Made by a program: the position numbers and the translations under genes | The notes under the pieces: generated by a model | Seen by the model: only the letters and a program-made list of their open reading frames with translations | Database searches by the model: none | Told to the model about the DNA's origin: nothing | Source of the DNA: Stappia sp. WLB 29 | Lineage (GTDB): Bacteria > Pseudomonadota > Alphaproteobacteria > Rhizobiales > Stappiaceae | Assembly (NCBI RefSeq): GCF_023507705.1 | Contig: NZ_JALBGD010000009.1 | Location: forward strand, 192,919-246,736 | Reading direction: 5' to 3' | Length of the DNA stretch: 53,818 bases | Part shown: positions 1 through 11,479 of the stretch, piece by piece | Layout: each line of letters starts with the position of its first letter | How positions within the stretch are numbered: position 1 is the first letter of the stretch

Positions 1-1
1 C

Positions 2-1102
2 TCACGTGCTAAAGCGGCCGGGATCGAGCGCGGCGACGACCGCCGGGGCAAGCGCGGGCGTGCGGCCGAGGATCAAGTCCGCCGCCAGCCGCGACAGGGC
101 CGGCGAGGTCTGGATGCCGTAGCCGCCCTGCCCCGCGAGCCAGAGAAAGCCCTCCGCCCGGTCAGAGAAACCGGCGACCGGCGTGCGGTCGGGCGCGAAG
201 GACCTGAGGCCCGCCCAGCTGCGCTCGACCCGCGTCACCGAGACGGTCGTCGCCTTCTCGAACCGGTCGAGCCCTTCGGCCAGCACCATGTCGTCCGGCC
301 AGGCATCCTGCGGCTCCAGCGGATCCTCGTCGGCCGGCGAGACCAGGAGCTTGCCGGCCTCCGGCTTGGCGTACCAGGCTTCCGAGGCGCTGACCACCGC
401 CGGCCAGGAGGCGACGTCCATGCCCTCCGGGGCGGGCAGGATCGCCGCCGAGCGCCGGTAGGGCTGGATGCCGAGCGGCGACAGGCCGGCAAGTGCGGCA
501 ATGGTGTCGGCCCAGGCCCCGGCGGCATTGACCAGCACCGGCGCCTCGTAGGTTTCGCCCCCCGCCTCGACCCGCCAGACATCGCCCTTGCGCGAAATCG
601 CCGAGACGCGCGCGGAGGTCGTGAGCCGGCTGCCGGCATGGCGGGCGGTGCGCAGATAGGCCTGCAACAACCGGTCGACGTCGATATCGGCGGCACCCGC
701 CTCATGGGCGGCGGCCACATGGTCATCCGAGAGGATCGGAAAGAGTCGCCGCGCCTCCGCGACGGGGATTTCCTCAAGGCCGTCGGCACCATCCAGATAG
801 GCGGCGAAACGCTCCATCTCGTCCGCCTTGGCGACGACCAACTCGCCGCGCGGGCTGAGGAATCCGGTCTCGGCAAAGCCGCCGCCGCCGGCCAGAACCT
901 CGACCGAGGCGCCGTTCAACGCCCGCAAGGTGGCATTACCGTAGTTGCGGATAAAGATCGCCGCCGAGCGACCCGTGGCATGGCGGCCGGGCGCATCTTC
1001 CATCTCCAGAACCACGGTGGAGCGCTCCGCGCCCAGATGCGCGGCAAGGCCGATGCCGGCGATGCCGCCGCCGATGATCAGGCAATCGCAGGTGATGGGC
1101 AT
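2..1102 (-). CDS. FAD-dependent oxidoreductase, DAO superfamily
   Basis: A 366-residue flavoenzyme of the D-amino-acid-oxidase/glycine-oxidase superfamily, expected to oxidise an amine or amino acid using FAD in the cytoplasm; the substrate is not readable. The N-terminus carries the dinucleotide-binding motif IIGGGIAGIG, followed by a GRSAAIF segment near the flavin and a C-terminal GQGGYGIQTSPALS segment typical of the family. I chose the ATG at 1102 because AAGGAG lies 7 nt upstream and the Rossmann motif then begins within ten residues; a longer frame to 1180 adds 26 residues without family character. It is the last gene of a minus-strand run after lysR and yeiH; its stop lies at the very edge of the window but is complete. 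Confidence 0.85.
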   Translation of the reverse strand: MPITCDCLIIGGGIAGIGLAAHLGAERSTVVLEMEDAPGRHATGRSAAIFIRNYGNATLRALNGASVEVLAGGGGFAETGFLSPRGELVVAKADEMERFAAYLDGADGLEEIPVAEARRLFPILSDDHVAAAHEAGAADIDVDRLLQAYLRTARHAGSRLTTSARVSAISRKGDVWRVEAGGETYEAPVLVNAAGAWADTIAALAGLSPLGIQPYRRSAAILPAPEGMDVASWPAVVSASEAWYAKPEAGKLLVSPADEDPLEPQDAWPDDMVLAEGLDRFEKATTVSVTRVERSWAGLRSFAPDRTPVAGFSDRAEGFLWLAGQGGYGIQTSPALSRLAADLILGRTPALAPAVVAALDPGRFST

Positions 1103-1176
1103 GGCGCAGCTCCTTGGGCAAGATTCGGCCATGATACTGACATGCAAGGACAATTCCGGGAAAGGCCTGCCGCGCC

Positions 1177-2070
1177 TCACGTTGCGGCGACAGGGACTTC
1201 CAGCGTTTCGAGGAAGGCGCGCGCGGCCGGGGAGAGGTGCCGGGCGCGGTGACGCAGCACGAAGAACGGGCGCGGCGGCAGGCTGAGCTCCAGCGCCGAA
1301 AGCTGGCCCGAGCGGACGGCGCCTTCCGCGACCAGGGAGGACAGAACGGCCGCGCCGGCCCCCGCTTCGACGGCGCCGCGCAGCGCCTCGTTCGAGGGCA
1401 ACTCCATCGAGATCCGCAGGTCGGCGGGCGCAAGGCCGAAGCTTTTCGCCAGCCGCTCCAGCATCAGGCCTGTGCCGGAGCCGGCCTCGCGGGCAACGAA
1501 GGTCAGCATCTTCAGCGCATCGGCATTGACGATGCCGCGCCGGGCGACGGGATGGTCGCGCGGCAGCACCAGCACCATGCGATCATGACCCACCTCCACC
1601 GGCGACAGGTCGGGGTCGGCCACCGGCCCCTCTACCAGGCCGAGATCGGCCTCGCCCTCGCGGGTCCAGGCGGCGACCTGCTCGCTGTTGCCGATGGCAA
1701 GCGCGACGCCGAGGTGCGGATGGACTGCGCGGAACGCCTTCAGCCGGGCCGGCAGCCAGTAGTTTCCGACCGTCTGGCTGGCGGCAAGGCGGACGCTGCC
1801 GCGCCGCAGGCCGGCAAGATCGGCCAGCACCTCGCCGGCGGCCTCGGCGCGGGCGAGGACGGCGCGCGCCTCGCCCAGGAACACCCGGCCCGCCTCGGTC
1901 AGGCGGATGTTGCGGCCGACCCGGTCGAACAGGCGCACGTCGTGACGCGCCTCCAGCGCGGCGATGGCCGCACTGATCGTCGACTGGGTGAGGTTGAGGG
2001 CCTCGGCCGCGCGGGTGACGTGCTCGCGCTCGGCCGCCGCCACGAAGATCCGCAACTGTTCCAGCGTCAT
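1177..2070 (-). CDS. LysR-family transcriptional regulator
   Basis: A 297-residue LysR regulator: an N-terminal winged helix-turn-helix (roughly residues 1-60, with AAEALNLTQSTISAAIAALE as the HTH region) and a C-terminal periplasmic-binding-like effector domain. It starts 19 nt after the yeiH stop, so the two are probably co-transcribed, and regulators in this position usually control the neighbouring exporter gene. A TCGA-N5-TCGA repeat upstream of yeiH fits the T-N11-A pattern bound by this family. Effector unknown; sulfur or CO2-fixation type LysR proteins are the closest guess. Confidence 0.9.
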   Translation of the reverse strand: MTLEQLRIFVAAAEREHVTRAAEALNLTQSTISAAIAALEARHDVRLFDRVGRNIRLTEAGRVFLGEARAVLARAEAAGEVLADLAGLRRGSVRLAASQTVGNYWLPARLKAFRAVHPHLGVALAIGNSEQVAAWTREGEADLGLVEGPVADPDLSPVEVGHDRMVLVLPRDHPVARRGIVNADALKMLTFVAREAGSGTGLMLERLAKSFGLAPADLRISMELPSNEALRGAVEAGAGAAVLSSLVAEGAVRSGQLSALELSLPPRPFFVLRHRARHLSPAARAFLETLEVPVAAT

Positions 2071-2089
2071 CGCGCCCTGCCCGAAGTGG

Positions 2090-3136
2090 TCACATCCAGA
2101 CGGTCACCATTAGCAGGGAGAGCGCGGCGATGAACAGGGCGGCGATGGCGGCAAGCAGCAAGGGGCGGATGCCGCGGGCGCGGATTTCGCGCAGATCGGT
2201 GGACAGGCCGAGGCCGGCGAGCGCCATGGTCATCAGGAAGGTCGTCGCCTCGCCCGCACCGGTGCGCGCGGCCTCGGGCAGCTCCATGCTGCTTGCAACC
2301 AGCACCATGGCCAGGAAGCCGAAGACGAACCACGGCACGGGAAGGCGCGCGGCAACGCCCTCGCCCGTGCTGTCGTTTGCCCGGCCGCGGCGGCACCAGG
2401 CGGCCAGAACCAGCACCATCGGCGCGAGCAGCAGGACGCGCGACAGTTTGGCGACCATCGCCGCCTCGCCCGCTTCCGCCGAGTGTCGGAAGCCGGCGCC
2501 CGCCACCTGCGCCACCTCGTGCACCGAGGCGCCGACGAAGAGGCCGTAGCCGGCCGCATCCAGCCCGGCGAGCGGCGGCACAAAAGGCATCGACACCATG
2601 GCGAGCGTGCCGAACAGGGTGACGCAGGCGACCGCATAAGCCGTGTCGCCCGCCCCGGCCCCGGTCACTGAGCGGGTGGCGGCAACGGCCGAGGCGCCGC
2701 AGATCGAGGTGCCGGCGGCGACCAGCCGGGCAAGATCGGGCGCAACGCCGAGCAGCCGGCCGGCCCACAGGGTGAGCGCGAAGGTGGCGACAAGCGCGGT
2801 GGTGGTGACAGCCAGCCCGCCGAACCCCAGCGACAAGAGGTCGGCCAGCGTCAGTTGCAGGCCGAGCAGCACGACGGCAGCGCGCAGCAGCGTCCCGGCC
2901 GACAGGCGCACGCCCGGCACGACGCCTTCCGGCAGCGGCGTCGCCGCGCGGATAACCAGCCCGAGCGCCATCGCCAGCGCCATCGGCCCCAGAAGGTCGA
3001 GACCGGGGACAAGCCGCAGCCCCTTGCCGCCGAGCGCAAGCAGGACGCACAGCAGGACGCCGGGCAAAACGAGACCGAAATTTGCGATGGATTTTGCAAA
3101 TTTCGTCTCAATATTCGAGAATCCGGCGAAACTCAT
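2090..3136 (-). CDS. YeiH-family putative sulfate exporter
   Basis: A 348-residue polytopic inner-membrane protein of the YeiH/UPF0324 family (PF03601), annotated as putative sulfate exporters; the transport activity is weakly established. It has about ten hydrophobic segments, beginning with LVLPGVLLCVLLALGG, and conserved GTSICGASAVAA and SVHEVAQVAGAG stretches characteristic of the family. The ATG at 3136 has GGAGG 6-7 nt upstream. A strong inverted repeat lies inside the first 23 codons. It heads a run with lysR and the FAD oxidoreductase. Confidence 0.88.
   Translation of the reverse strand: MSFAGFSNIETKFAKSIANFGLVLPGVLLCVLLALGGKGLRLVPGLDLLGPMALAMALGLVIRAATPLPEGVVPGVRLSAGTLLRAAVVLLGLQLTLADLLSLGFGGLAVTTTALVATFALTLWAGRLLGVAPDLARLVAAGTSICGASAVAATRSVTGAGAGDTAYAVACVTLFGTLAMVSMPFVPPLAGLDAAGYGLFVGASVHEVAQVAGAGFRHSAEAGEAAMVAKLSRVLLLAPMVLVLAAWCRRGRANDSTGEGVAARLPVPWFVFGFLAMVLVASSMELPEAARTGAGEATTFLMTMALAGLGLSTDLREIRARGIRPLLLAAIAALFIAALSLLMVTVWM
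3071..3109 (-). repeat. Inverted repeat in the 5' coding part of the exporter gene
   Basis: Arms GAGACCGAAATTTGC (3071-3085) and GCAAATTTCGTCTC (3096-3109) are complementary over 14 bp apart from one bulged C, with a 10-nt spacer. In the exporter mRNA this forms a stable hairpin at codons 10-23. It could be a protein-binding site or a translational control element; the repeat itself is directly visible. Confidence 0.7.
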
Positions 3137-3212
3137 ACCTTGCCTCCTGCAACTTCCACGCAGGATGGCAGCGAAGTTTCATTCGCACAAACTGATTGTT
3201 TTCGTGATTATG

Positions 3213-3227
3213 ATCGAGAAAGTCGAT
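3213..3227. promoter_or_regulatory. Candidate LysR-type operator upstream of the exporter gene
   Basis: ATCGA-GAAAG-TCGAT is a perfect 5-5-5 inverted repeat that includes a T-N11-A core, the usual LysR recognition form. It lies about 77 nt upstream of the exporter start in the most AT-rich part of the intergenic region. Assignment to the adjacent LysR protein is inference. Confidence 0.35.
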
Positions 3228-3357
3228 TGATCTGCGGAGCCGGGAAGACGCGGCCGCGCTCACCGCCCGTTCGATGGAGTTATCCCCGCATCGCCCGCCG
3301 CGTCCGGAGGGCGTTATCCCGGCCGGCCGGGAGCGCGGAAGGGACTGCGCGCCCTAC

Positions 3358-3460
3358 CGCTGCTCTGGCAACCAAAGGCCCCGGATCTCGCGATGCTCGT
3401 TCGGGGTGACGGCCGAGGGGATGCGGGGGCTCGCGACACCCACGGGCTGTCGTCCCGGCC
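3358..3460. repeat. Dispersed intergenic repeat, copy A
   Basis: Shares with 9224-9335 a CCGC(T/C)GCTCTGG box, the identical 16-mer CGGGGTGACGGCCGAG (3402-3417), then ACACCCAC and a TC(G/A)TCCCGG box in the same order and at nearly the same spacing. The arrangement indicates a common element rather than chance GC similarity. Function unknown. Confidence 0.6.
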
Positions 3461-3533
3461 GCGCGTCAGCGCAGAGCCGACCCAGAGACAACCTCAGCAG
3501 GTGCGAGGCGGAGCCCCGCCCAGCCGGCAGCCG

Positions 3534-4520
3534 TCACATCACCGGCAGGATGCGCGGCGAGGTCGACTGGCCGGTCTTGGCCGAGGCGGTCTCGAAGGCG
3601 AGGATCGCGCCGGCGAGATCTTCCAGCGCCGCGCCGACCGACTTGAACAGCGTGATGTCGTCGGCCTGACGCAGGACCGCATGGGTGCCGCGGGTAAGAT
3701 CGAACAGGTCGGCCTCGATACCGTCCTCGGCGAGCGCTCCGGAGGCCAGCGCCTGGACGATGTCGCCCGCCTCCTTCGTCGCACCCTCGCGGGTGTCGAC
3801 GAAGACCCGGGCCCGCGCCACCGCCTCGTCGTCGCTCTCGCGCATGGTCGGCTTGAACGCGCCGACGAGATCGAGATGGCTGCCCGGCTTCAGCCAGGCG
3901 CCCTGGACCAGCGGCGCCTCGGACAAGGTGGCGCAGCTGACGATGTCGGCATCGCGCACGGCCTCCTCCAGGTTGCTCGCCGGCTGGGCGAGAATGTCGA
4001 GCTCCCCGGCGATCTCTTCGGCAACCGTCTGCGCCTTCTCGGGATCGCGGCCCCAGACCGAGATCCGCGACAGCGGCCGCACCGCCATATGGGCGGCGGC
4101 AAGGTTTCGCGACAGGCGGCCGGTTCCGACCACCAGCAGATGGCGGGCATCCTCGCGCGCCAGATAGTCGGCGGCCAGCGCGGAGGCCGCCGCCGTGCGC
4201 CGGGCGGTCAGCTCGCCGCCGTCGATCATCGCCACCATCTCGCCGGTGCGGGCATCGTTGAGCAGGTAGCTGGCCATCACCGCCGGCAGGCCGCGCGCGC
4301 CGTTGCCCGGCACCACCGTCGCCAGCTTGGTGCCGAGATAGCGCCCCGGCACCCAGGCCGGCATCAGAAGCAGCGTGCCGTCCGCCTCGCCCGGCACCCG
4401 GAAATCATGGTGATGGCGCACCGGGCTTTCGCAGCCGTCGCGGAACATCGTCCGCAGCGCCTCGATCAGCGGCCGCCATTCGAGAGCGGCGCGGGTGGCA
4501 TCCGGATCGAGATGCAGCAT
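3534..4520 (-). CDS. Ornithine cyclodeaminase family protein
   Basis: A 328-residue NAD(P)-binding enzyme of the ornithine cyclodeaminase/mu-crystallin family. Members deaminate ornithine to proline or reduce cyclic imines such as pyrroline- or piperideine-2-carboxylate; the exact substrate here is open. Visible features are the GGELTARRTAAASALAADYL segment and the Rossmann motif VVGTGRLSRNLAAAH. The third glycine of the usual GxGxxA/G motif is replaced (GTGRLS). ATG at 4520 has GGAGG 6 nt upstream; a longer frame to 4745 runs through the ssb terminator and was rejected. Confidence 0.85.
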   Translation of the reverse strand: MLHLDPDATRAALEWRPLIEALRTMFRDGCESPVRHHHDFRVPGEADGTLLLMPAWVPGRYLGTKLATVVPGNGARGLPAVMASYLLNDARTGEMVAMIDGGELTARRTAAASALAADYLAREDARHLLVVGTGRLSRNLAAAHMAVRPLSRISVWGRDPEKAQTVAEEIAGELDILAQPASNLEEAVRDADIVSCATLSEAPLVQGAWLKPGSHLDLVGAFKPTMRESDDEAVARARVFVDTREGATKEAGDIVQALASGALAEDGIEADLFDLTRGTHAVLRQADDITLFKSVGAALEDLAGAILAFETASAKTGQSTSPRILPVM

Positions 4521-4706
4521 GGGAGCCTCCGTGAGGGACCGGGAAGGATACGGGCGGACCGGAACGTCCGCCGGCTGGGCCAGCATGGTTGCACGCCAAA
4601 CCCGGCAGCGCCAAGGCAGGATCGCCGCAACGGGGCAGCCCAAAGCAGGGAGCGAGACGGAAGACCGGCCCGCGCGCCGCCGATGAGACCGGCGCACCTG
4701 GCGAAG

Positions 4707-4742
4707 AAAAAATGCCGCCCCGAAACACAGGCCGGGGCGGCA
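4707..4742 (-). terminator. Intrinsic terminator of ssb
   Basis: A perfect 10-bp stem (TGCCGCCCCG 4713-4722 with CGGGGCGGCA 4733-4742), 10-nt loop, followed on the minus strand by six T residues (A6 at 4707-4712). It lies 54 nt after the ssb stop and separates ssb from the downstream cyclodeaminase gene. Confidence 0.9.
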
Positions 4743-4795
4743 CATGTCAGGTCTCGCCGGAACTCGGCCCGGATGCGGCCCGGATCAACGCTCGC

Positions 4796-5344
4796 TCAGA
4801 ACGGGATCTCGTCGTCCATGTCCGAGCCGCCGCCGAAGCCGCCGCCCGAACCGCCGGAGCCGCCCGAACCACCGCCGTAGCCGCCACCGCCCGAGCCGCC
4901 GCCATAGCCACCGCCGCCGGAGCCGCCTTCATAGCCGCCCCCCGAGCCGCCGCCTTCGACAAAGCGGCCGCCGCCGCCACCGCCGCCCTCGCCGCGACCG
5001 TCGAGCATGGTCAGCGTCGAGTTGAAGCCCTGCAGCACGACTTCCGTGGAATAGCGCTCCTGGCCCGACTGGTCCTGCCACTTGCGGGTCTGCAGCTGGC
5101 CCTCGACATAGACCTTGGAGCCCTTGCGCAGGTAGTTCTCGGCGACCTTGGCGAGGCCCTCGTTGAAGATCACCACGCGGTGCCACTCGGTGCGCTCCTT
5201 GCGCTCGCCCGAGCTGCGGTCGCGCCAGGTCTCCGAGGTGGCGATGCGCAAGTTGACCACCGGGCGCCCGTCCTGCATCCGGCGGACCTCCGGATCGGCT
5301 CCCAGATTGCCCACCAGGATCACCTTGTTGACGCTTCCCGACAT
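4796..5344 (-). CDS. ssb: Single-stranded DNA-binding protein
   Basis: A 182-residue SSB that coats single-stranded DNA in replication, repair and recombination. Residues 1-110 form the OB fold ([21 protein letters not shown], then [22 protein letters not shown]). This is followed by a long glycine-rich linker built from GGGYGGGSG-type units and the acidic tip MDDEIPF that recruits partner proteins. The ATG at 5344 is preceded by AAGGAG at 6 nt spacing. It is divergent from uvrA with an SOS box between them and ends in a clear terminator. Confidence 0.97.
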   Translation of the reverse strand: MSGSVNKVILVGNLGADPEVRRMQDGRPVVNLRIATSETWRDRSSGERKERTEWHRVVIFNEGLAKVAENYLRKGSKVYVEGQLQTRKWQDQSGQERYSTEVVLQGFNSTLTMLDGRGEGGGGGGGRFVEGGGSGGGYEGGSGGGGYGGGSGGGGYGGGSGGSGGSGGGFGGGSDMDDEIPF

Positions 5345-6071
5345 CGTCGTCTCCTTGCCTGCCGGACGTTGCCGGCCTGTTCCTGAGCCGGCCGCTGTCC
5401 GGCCAGGCTCGTCGATATGATGCGGCCCGCCGGCACTGCGGCGGCCCCCGTTCGCTTCATGCGGCGCGCCGGCGGCACGCCTGAGCGTGCCCCGGGGGCC
5501 GGTGTTCATCCCGTGGACCTTAGCCCCGGGCAGGAGGCCGGCGAAAGGCCCGCGGCCGGCGAACTGTATTTTTGGGCGCCGAGCCCCCGCTTTTCCACAC
5601 GCTTTGTCGCCAAGGCGCCAGACGCCGACATATGATGCGGGCACATGACGCAGGCGGATGGAGCAGGACGCCCCTTGCCCGGCGCGCGCACCCGCACCAC
5701 ATGCCGACAGTCTTGCGCGACAGTATATGTTCCTGATATGTTCACGCAATCGGATTCGGGATCGCCTGCGTAGATACCTTCGGAAAACGTCCCGCCCCAT
5801 CGGCGCCGGATGCGGAGCCGTTCGGACCTTCGGGAATCGCCCTGGCGGAATCGACGGATGCCGGTGCATGTCGTAGAAGGGCGGTGCCGTCGCCCGCTCC
5901 GGACCCCATACCGGCCGTGCCGGCCGCGCTTCACCCCCGGACCGCCGGGGCGCTTGTCATTCCCGGCCAGGGCCGGGCCGTTTCACTTCAGCTGCCGCTG
6001 GCCCGCGCCCTCCCGCGCGGAGGCTGCAGCCCTTCCAGACGCCGCAAGGCCGTCATCCGGGAACCGCACGC
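5345..6071. other. Long ssb-uvrA intergenic region
   Basis: 727 nt without a convincing gene. It contains the SOS box (5729-5743) and GC-rich palindromic stretches (about 5410-5500 and 5900-6000) that resemble the dispersed intergenic repeats elsewhere in the window. Both leaders are unusually long: about 385 nt to ssb and 330 nt to uvrA. Confidence 0.6.
5729..5743. promoter_or_regulatory. LexA (SOS) box, GTTC-N7-GTTC
   Basis: GTTC-CTGATAT-GTTC matches exactly the direct-repeat SOS box of Alphaproteobacteria. Its place between divergent ssb and uvrA parallels the arrangement known in rhizobia, where one LexA site serves both directions. Surrounding sequence is AT-rich, as expected for a promoter. 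Confidence 0.85.
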
Positions 6072-9032
<2,961 letters not shown>

Positions 9033-9441
9033 GCGCGCCTCCCTGGTGGGACGCGGACGGCGGGCGTGCGGCGGGCATGCTCTTGCCGGCGGTCATGAAC
9101 CCGCAGCGCGGGCGGGCCGTCCGCGGCCGATGGCTGGATGCCGGATCGCGGATCGAGCGATGGCGCTGCCGCGCCCCGCGGTTCGGCATGACGGGAGCGG
9201 GAGGCCGGGTTTCGGCGTGCCGCCGCCGCTCTGGCTGCCAACAGGTCCCGGCGCGCGCTTGCGCTTGGCCGGGGTGACGGCCGAGAGGATGTGAGGCCGT
9301 GCGACTACGACACCCACAGGACATCATCCCGGGCAAGGCGAAGCTGCGACCCCGGATCCATTGGCACCCTCGGCAGGTGTGAGACTGACAGGCCACTCGT
9401 CGCATCCATCAGGCATGGCGACGGCGCCTCAGCCGACCTTG
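9033..9441. other. Intergenic region with dispersed repeat
   Basis: 409 nt after uvrA without a convincing gene or a T-tailed terminator. It is GC-rich and partly palindromic, and contains repeat copy B (about 9224-9335). Confidence 0.55.
9224..9335. repeat. Dispersed intergenic repeat, copy B
   Basis: Second copy of the element described at 3358-3460, sharing the 16-mer CGGGGTGACGGCCGAG (9270-9285) and flanking boxes in the same order. A nearby segment (9325-9380) carries the TCATCCCGG...CCCCGGATCCATTGG pattern often seen in intergenic repeats of this order. Confidence 0.6.
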
Positions 9442-9678
9442 CTATTTGTAGCCGTCGCTTTTCAGCTTCTTCATCCACTTTTCGAAATTCGCAGCGCCCC
9501 CGGCTCCAAGCCGCTTCTGAGGACCCGACTTGAAGAAGGAAATACGCTCGGCGATGAAGCAGCCGGCATTCGAGCAGTTCAAGGTATAGGATTTCCCATC
9601 CTTCTTCAGGACGGCGTTACCCGCCATGGCAGTGGCGGGAAGGACCAACAGAAAGAACACAAAAAGCAATCGTCTCAT
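9442..9678 (-). CDS. Small secreted protein, unknown function
   Basis: A 78-residue product with a classical signal peptide (MRRLLFVFFLLVLPATAMA, cleavage likely before GNAV), leaving a mature protein of about 60 residues that is basic and has two cysteines in NCSNAGC, possibly a disulfide. No family recognised. The ATG at 9678 has GGGGAA upstream; an ATG 11 codons earlier would spoil the signal peptide. Base composition here is lower in GC than the neighbours, suggesting recent acquisition or weak selection. Confidence 0.65.
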   Translation of the reverse strand: MRRLLFVFFLLVLPATAMAGNAVLKKDGKSYTLNCSNAGCFIAERISFFKSGPQKRLGAGGAANFEKWMKKLKSDGYK

Positions 9679-9739
9679 CGAATTCCCCAATATCTCAAGA
9701 ATAAAAGGCATTTAATCAAAAGACGCCTTCTCGCGGGTG

Positions 9740-10477
9740 TCAAGAAAATTGCTCCTGCTTACTGCCCTCTCCGAGATCCGCGAGTCGCAGCCGGCCCGCC
9801 TGCAGGAACACCGCCCGGTCGAACAGCGAGAGGTCGAGCGGATTGGGCAGGCGCAGGTCGGCAAGGTCCGGCAAGGGTTTCAGCACCGGATCAAAGGTGC
9901 GGTCGACCTGCGAGACGAAGACGAGCACCGCGCCGGAACGCCGGGCGAAGGCGGAGAGTTCCGCGACCTGCGTGCCGAGGTCCGGCGTGTCGCGCCGCTG
10001 GTCGAGGATCTGCAGATAATCGACGACAACGAGCGTGCCGGGCGCGCAGCCCTGCAGCCGCCCGGTGATGCGGGCCGCGCAGATCCCGTCGGAGCAATCG
10101 AATGCGAGGAGATCCTTGAGCTGCCCCCGCGCACCGAGCCGCTCAAGCCGCGCCTCGACCTCGCACTCCACATATTCCAGCGTGAACACGGCGGCCCGGT
10201 TGCCGGCCTTCATCGCCTCGATGGCGAGCTCCAGCGCCAGCAGCGTCTTGCCCTGTCCGGGCCGGGCGGCGACGAGGATCATCTCGCCGGGGCGAAGGCG
10301 GGGATAGATCAGGGCGGCGGGCGAGCGCTCGGCAGCACGCTGGGCCAGGAGGCTCCAACGGGCATGGCCCTCGCGGGCGGCGATGCGGTCGAGCGCGGCG
10401 GCAAGGGGAATGCCCGCCTCGCGGGAGAGCAGGCGAGCCTCGCGCTTGAGGCGGTAAAGGGGTGCGGAAAGCTGCAT
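9740..10477 (-). CDS. Stand-alone DnaB-like RecA-fold ATPase
   Basis: A 245-residue protein resembling only the C-terminal RecA-like motor of replicative DnaB helicase. It has Walker A ARPGQGKTLLALELA near residue 70, a Walker B-like stretch TLVVVDYLQIL and a sensor-like VLVFVSQVDR. The DnaG-interacting N-terminal domain of DnaB (full length about 450-500 residues) is absent, and the first 60 residues are a short helical region. Short proteins of this kind are usually annotated as DNA helicase in Alphaproteobacteria. ATG at 10477 has GGAGG 6-7 nt upstream. Role unknown; a replication, repair or phage-derived function is possible. Confidence 0.75.
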   Translation of the reverse strand: MQLSAPLYRLKREARLLSREAGIPLAAALDRIAAREGHARWSLLAQRAAERSPAALIYPRLRPGEMILVAARPGQGKTLLALELAIEAMKAGNRAAVFTLEYVECEVEARLERLGARGQLKDLLAFDCSDGICAARITGRLQGCAPGTLVVVDYLQILDQRRDTPDLGTQVAELSAFARRSGAVLVFVSQVDRTFDPVLKPLPDLADLRLPNPLDLSLFDRAVFLQAGRLRLADLGEGSKQEQFS

Positions 10478-10855
10478 GCCGGAGACCTCCGTCTGCGGGC
10501 GATGAGCGCAATCCCTCCTCATGCGGCGCCCGAACGGGTGGTCCGGTGATGCGAAAGGCCCGGCATGGCACATGCTTTCCCGGAGCGGAGGGGGGAGGCG
10601 CGGGCAGCACCCGACTCGCAGCCTAGCCCATCCGCCGCCGCGCAGGGAAGCGCCGCGGCGGCCGGAAGGTGTGAAACCCCGGCGCACGGGCGGGGACGAT
10701 GCGGGCGCGACGCCCGCTGTTCACCCAGTTCGACGCAGCACGGGGCAAATTGCGAGAACCCCTTTGCCGCGAGGGCACGCATCGCCTAAGTATGGGAAAC
10801 GAGACCGGGCCCGGCGGGGCCCGATTCCGTCTTCATGAAGGAGCAGATCTTGCAC
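10478..10855. other. Divergent intergenic region
   Basis: 378 nt between the DnaB-like gene and the ClpP paralog. It presumably holds both promoters, though none stands out. A 7-bp hairpin (CGGGCCC 10806-10812 with GGGCCCG 10817-10823) lies just upstream of the ClpP ribosome-binding site. No gene seen. Confidence 0.5.
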
Positions 10856-11473
10856 ATGACCATCAAGCCGAACGATGTGCCGAGCCGCCTCGACGACGAG
10901 GACGACGACGAGAAGACCAAGACGCCGCCTTCGATCCAGGTCGACAAGCATCTGTTCGACGCCCGCACGGTGCTGATCACCGGCCCGATCAATCAGGAAC
11001 TGGCGCGCGACGTCTGCGCCCGGCTGCTGGCGATGGCGCAGGTTTCCAACGACCCGATCACCGTGATCGTGTCCTCGCCCGGCGGCCACGTCGAATCCGG
11101 CGACATGATCCACGACACCATCAAGTTCATCGGCCCGGAAGTGCGCATCCTCGGCATGGGCTGGGTGGCGAGCGCCGGCGCGCTGATCTACATCTCGGTG
11201 CCCAAGGAGCGCCGTTATTGCACGCCGAACACCCGCTTCCTGCTGCACCAACCGTCCGGCGGCGCCGGCGGCCAGGCCTCCGACATCGAGATCCAGGCGC
11301 GCGAGATCCTCAAGATGCGCGACCGCCTGAACAAGCTCTTCGCGGCGGCGACCGGCCAGCCGATGGAGCGGATCGAGAAGGACACCGACCGCGACTACTG
11401 GATGGGCCCGGACGAGGCCATGAGCTACGGCCTGGTCGGCAAGGTCGCGGCCTCGGTCAGCGATCTCGACTGA
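10856..11473 (+). CDS. ClpP-family serine protease, paralog
   Basis: A 205-residue ATP-dependent Clp protease proteolytic-subunit homolog. The Ser-His-Asp triad is intact: Ser106 in WVASAGA, His131 in FLLHQPSGG and Asp176 in IEKDTDRD. The N-terminus has an acidic run (LDDEDDDEK) not found in canonical ClpP. No clpX or clpA lies beside it, so it is probably an auxiliary subunit. The start is uncertain: AAGGAG at 10838-10843 sits 12 nt before this ATG, 6 nt before an in-frame TTG at 10850, and after an ATG at 10835. Confidence 0.85.
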   Translation: MTIKPNDVPSRLDDEDDDEKTKTPPSIQVDKHLFDARTVLITGPINQELARDVCARLLAMAQVSNDPITVIVSSPGGHVESGDMIHDTIKFIGPEVRILGMGWVASAGALIYISVPKERRYCTPNTRFLLHQPSGGAGGQASDIEIQAREILKMRDRLNKLFAAATGQPMERIEKDTDRDYWMGPDEAMSYGLVGKVAASVSDLD

Positions 11474-11479
11474 CGACCC

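Larger units (their letters stand above)
3137..3533. other. Intergenic region with dispersed repeat
   Basis: This 397-nt gap holds the exporter promoter region (about 3140-3235, AT-rich) and, from about 3358 to 3460, one copy of an intergenic repeat also seen near 9224-9335. No convincing protein-coding gene was found. Confidence 0.6.
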
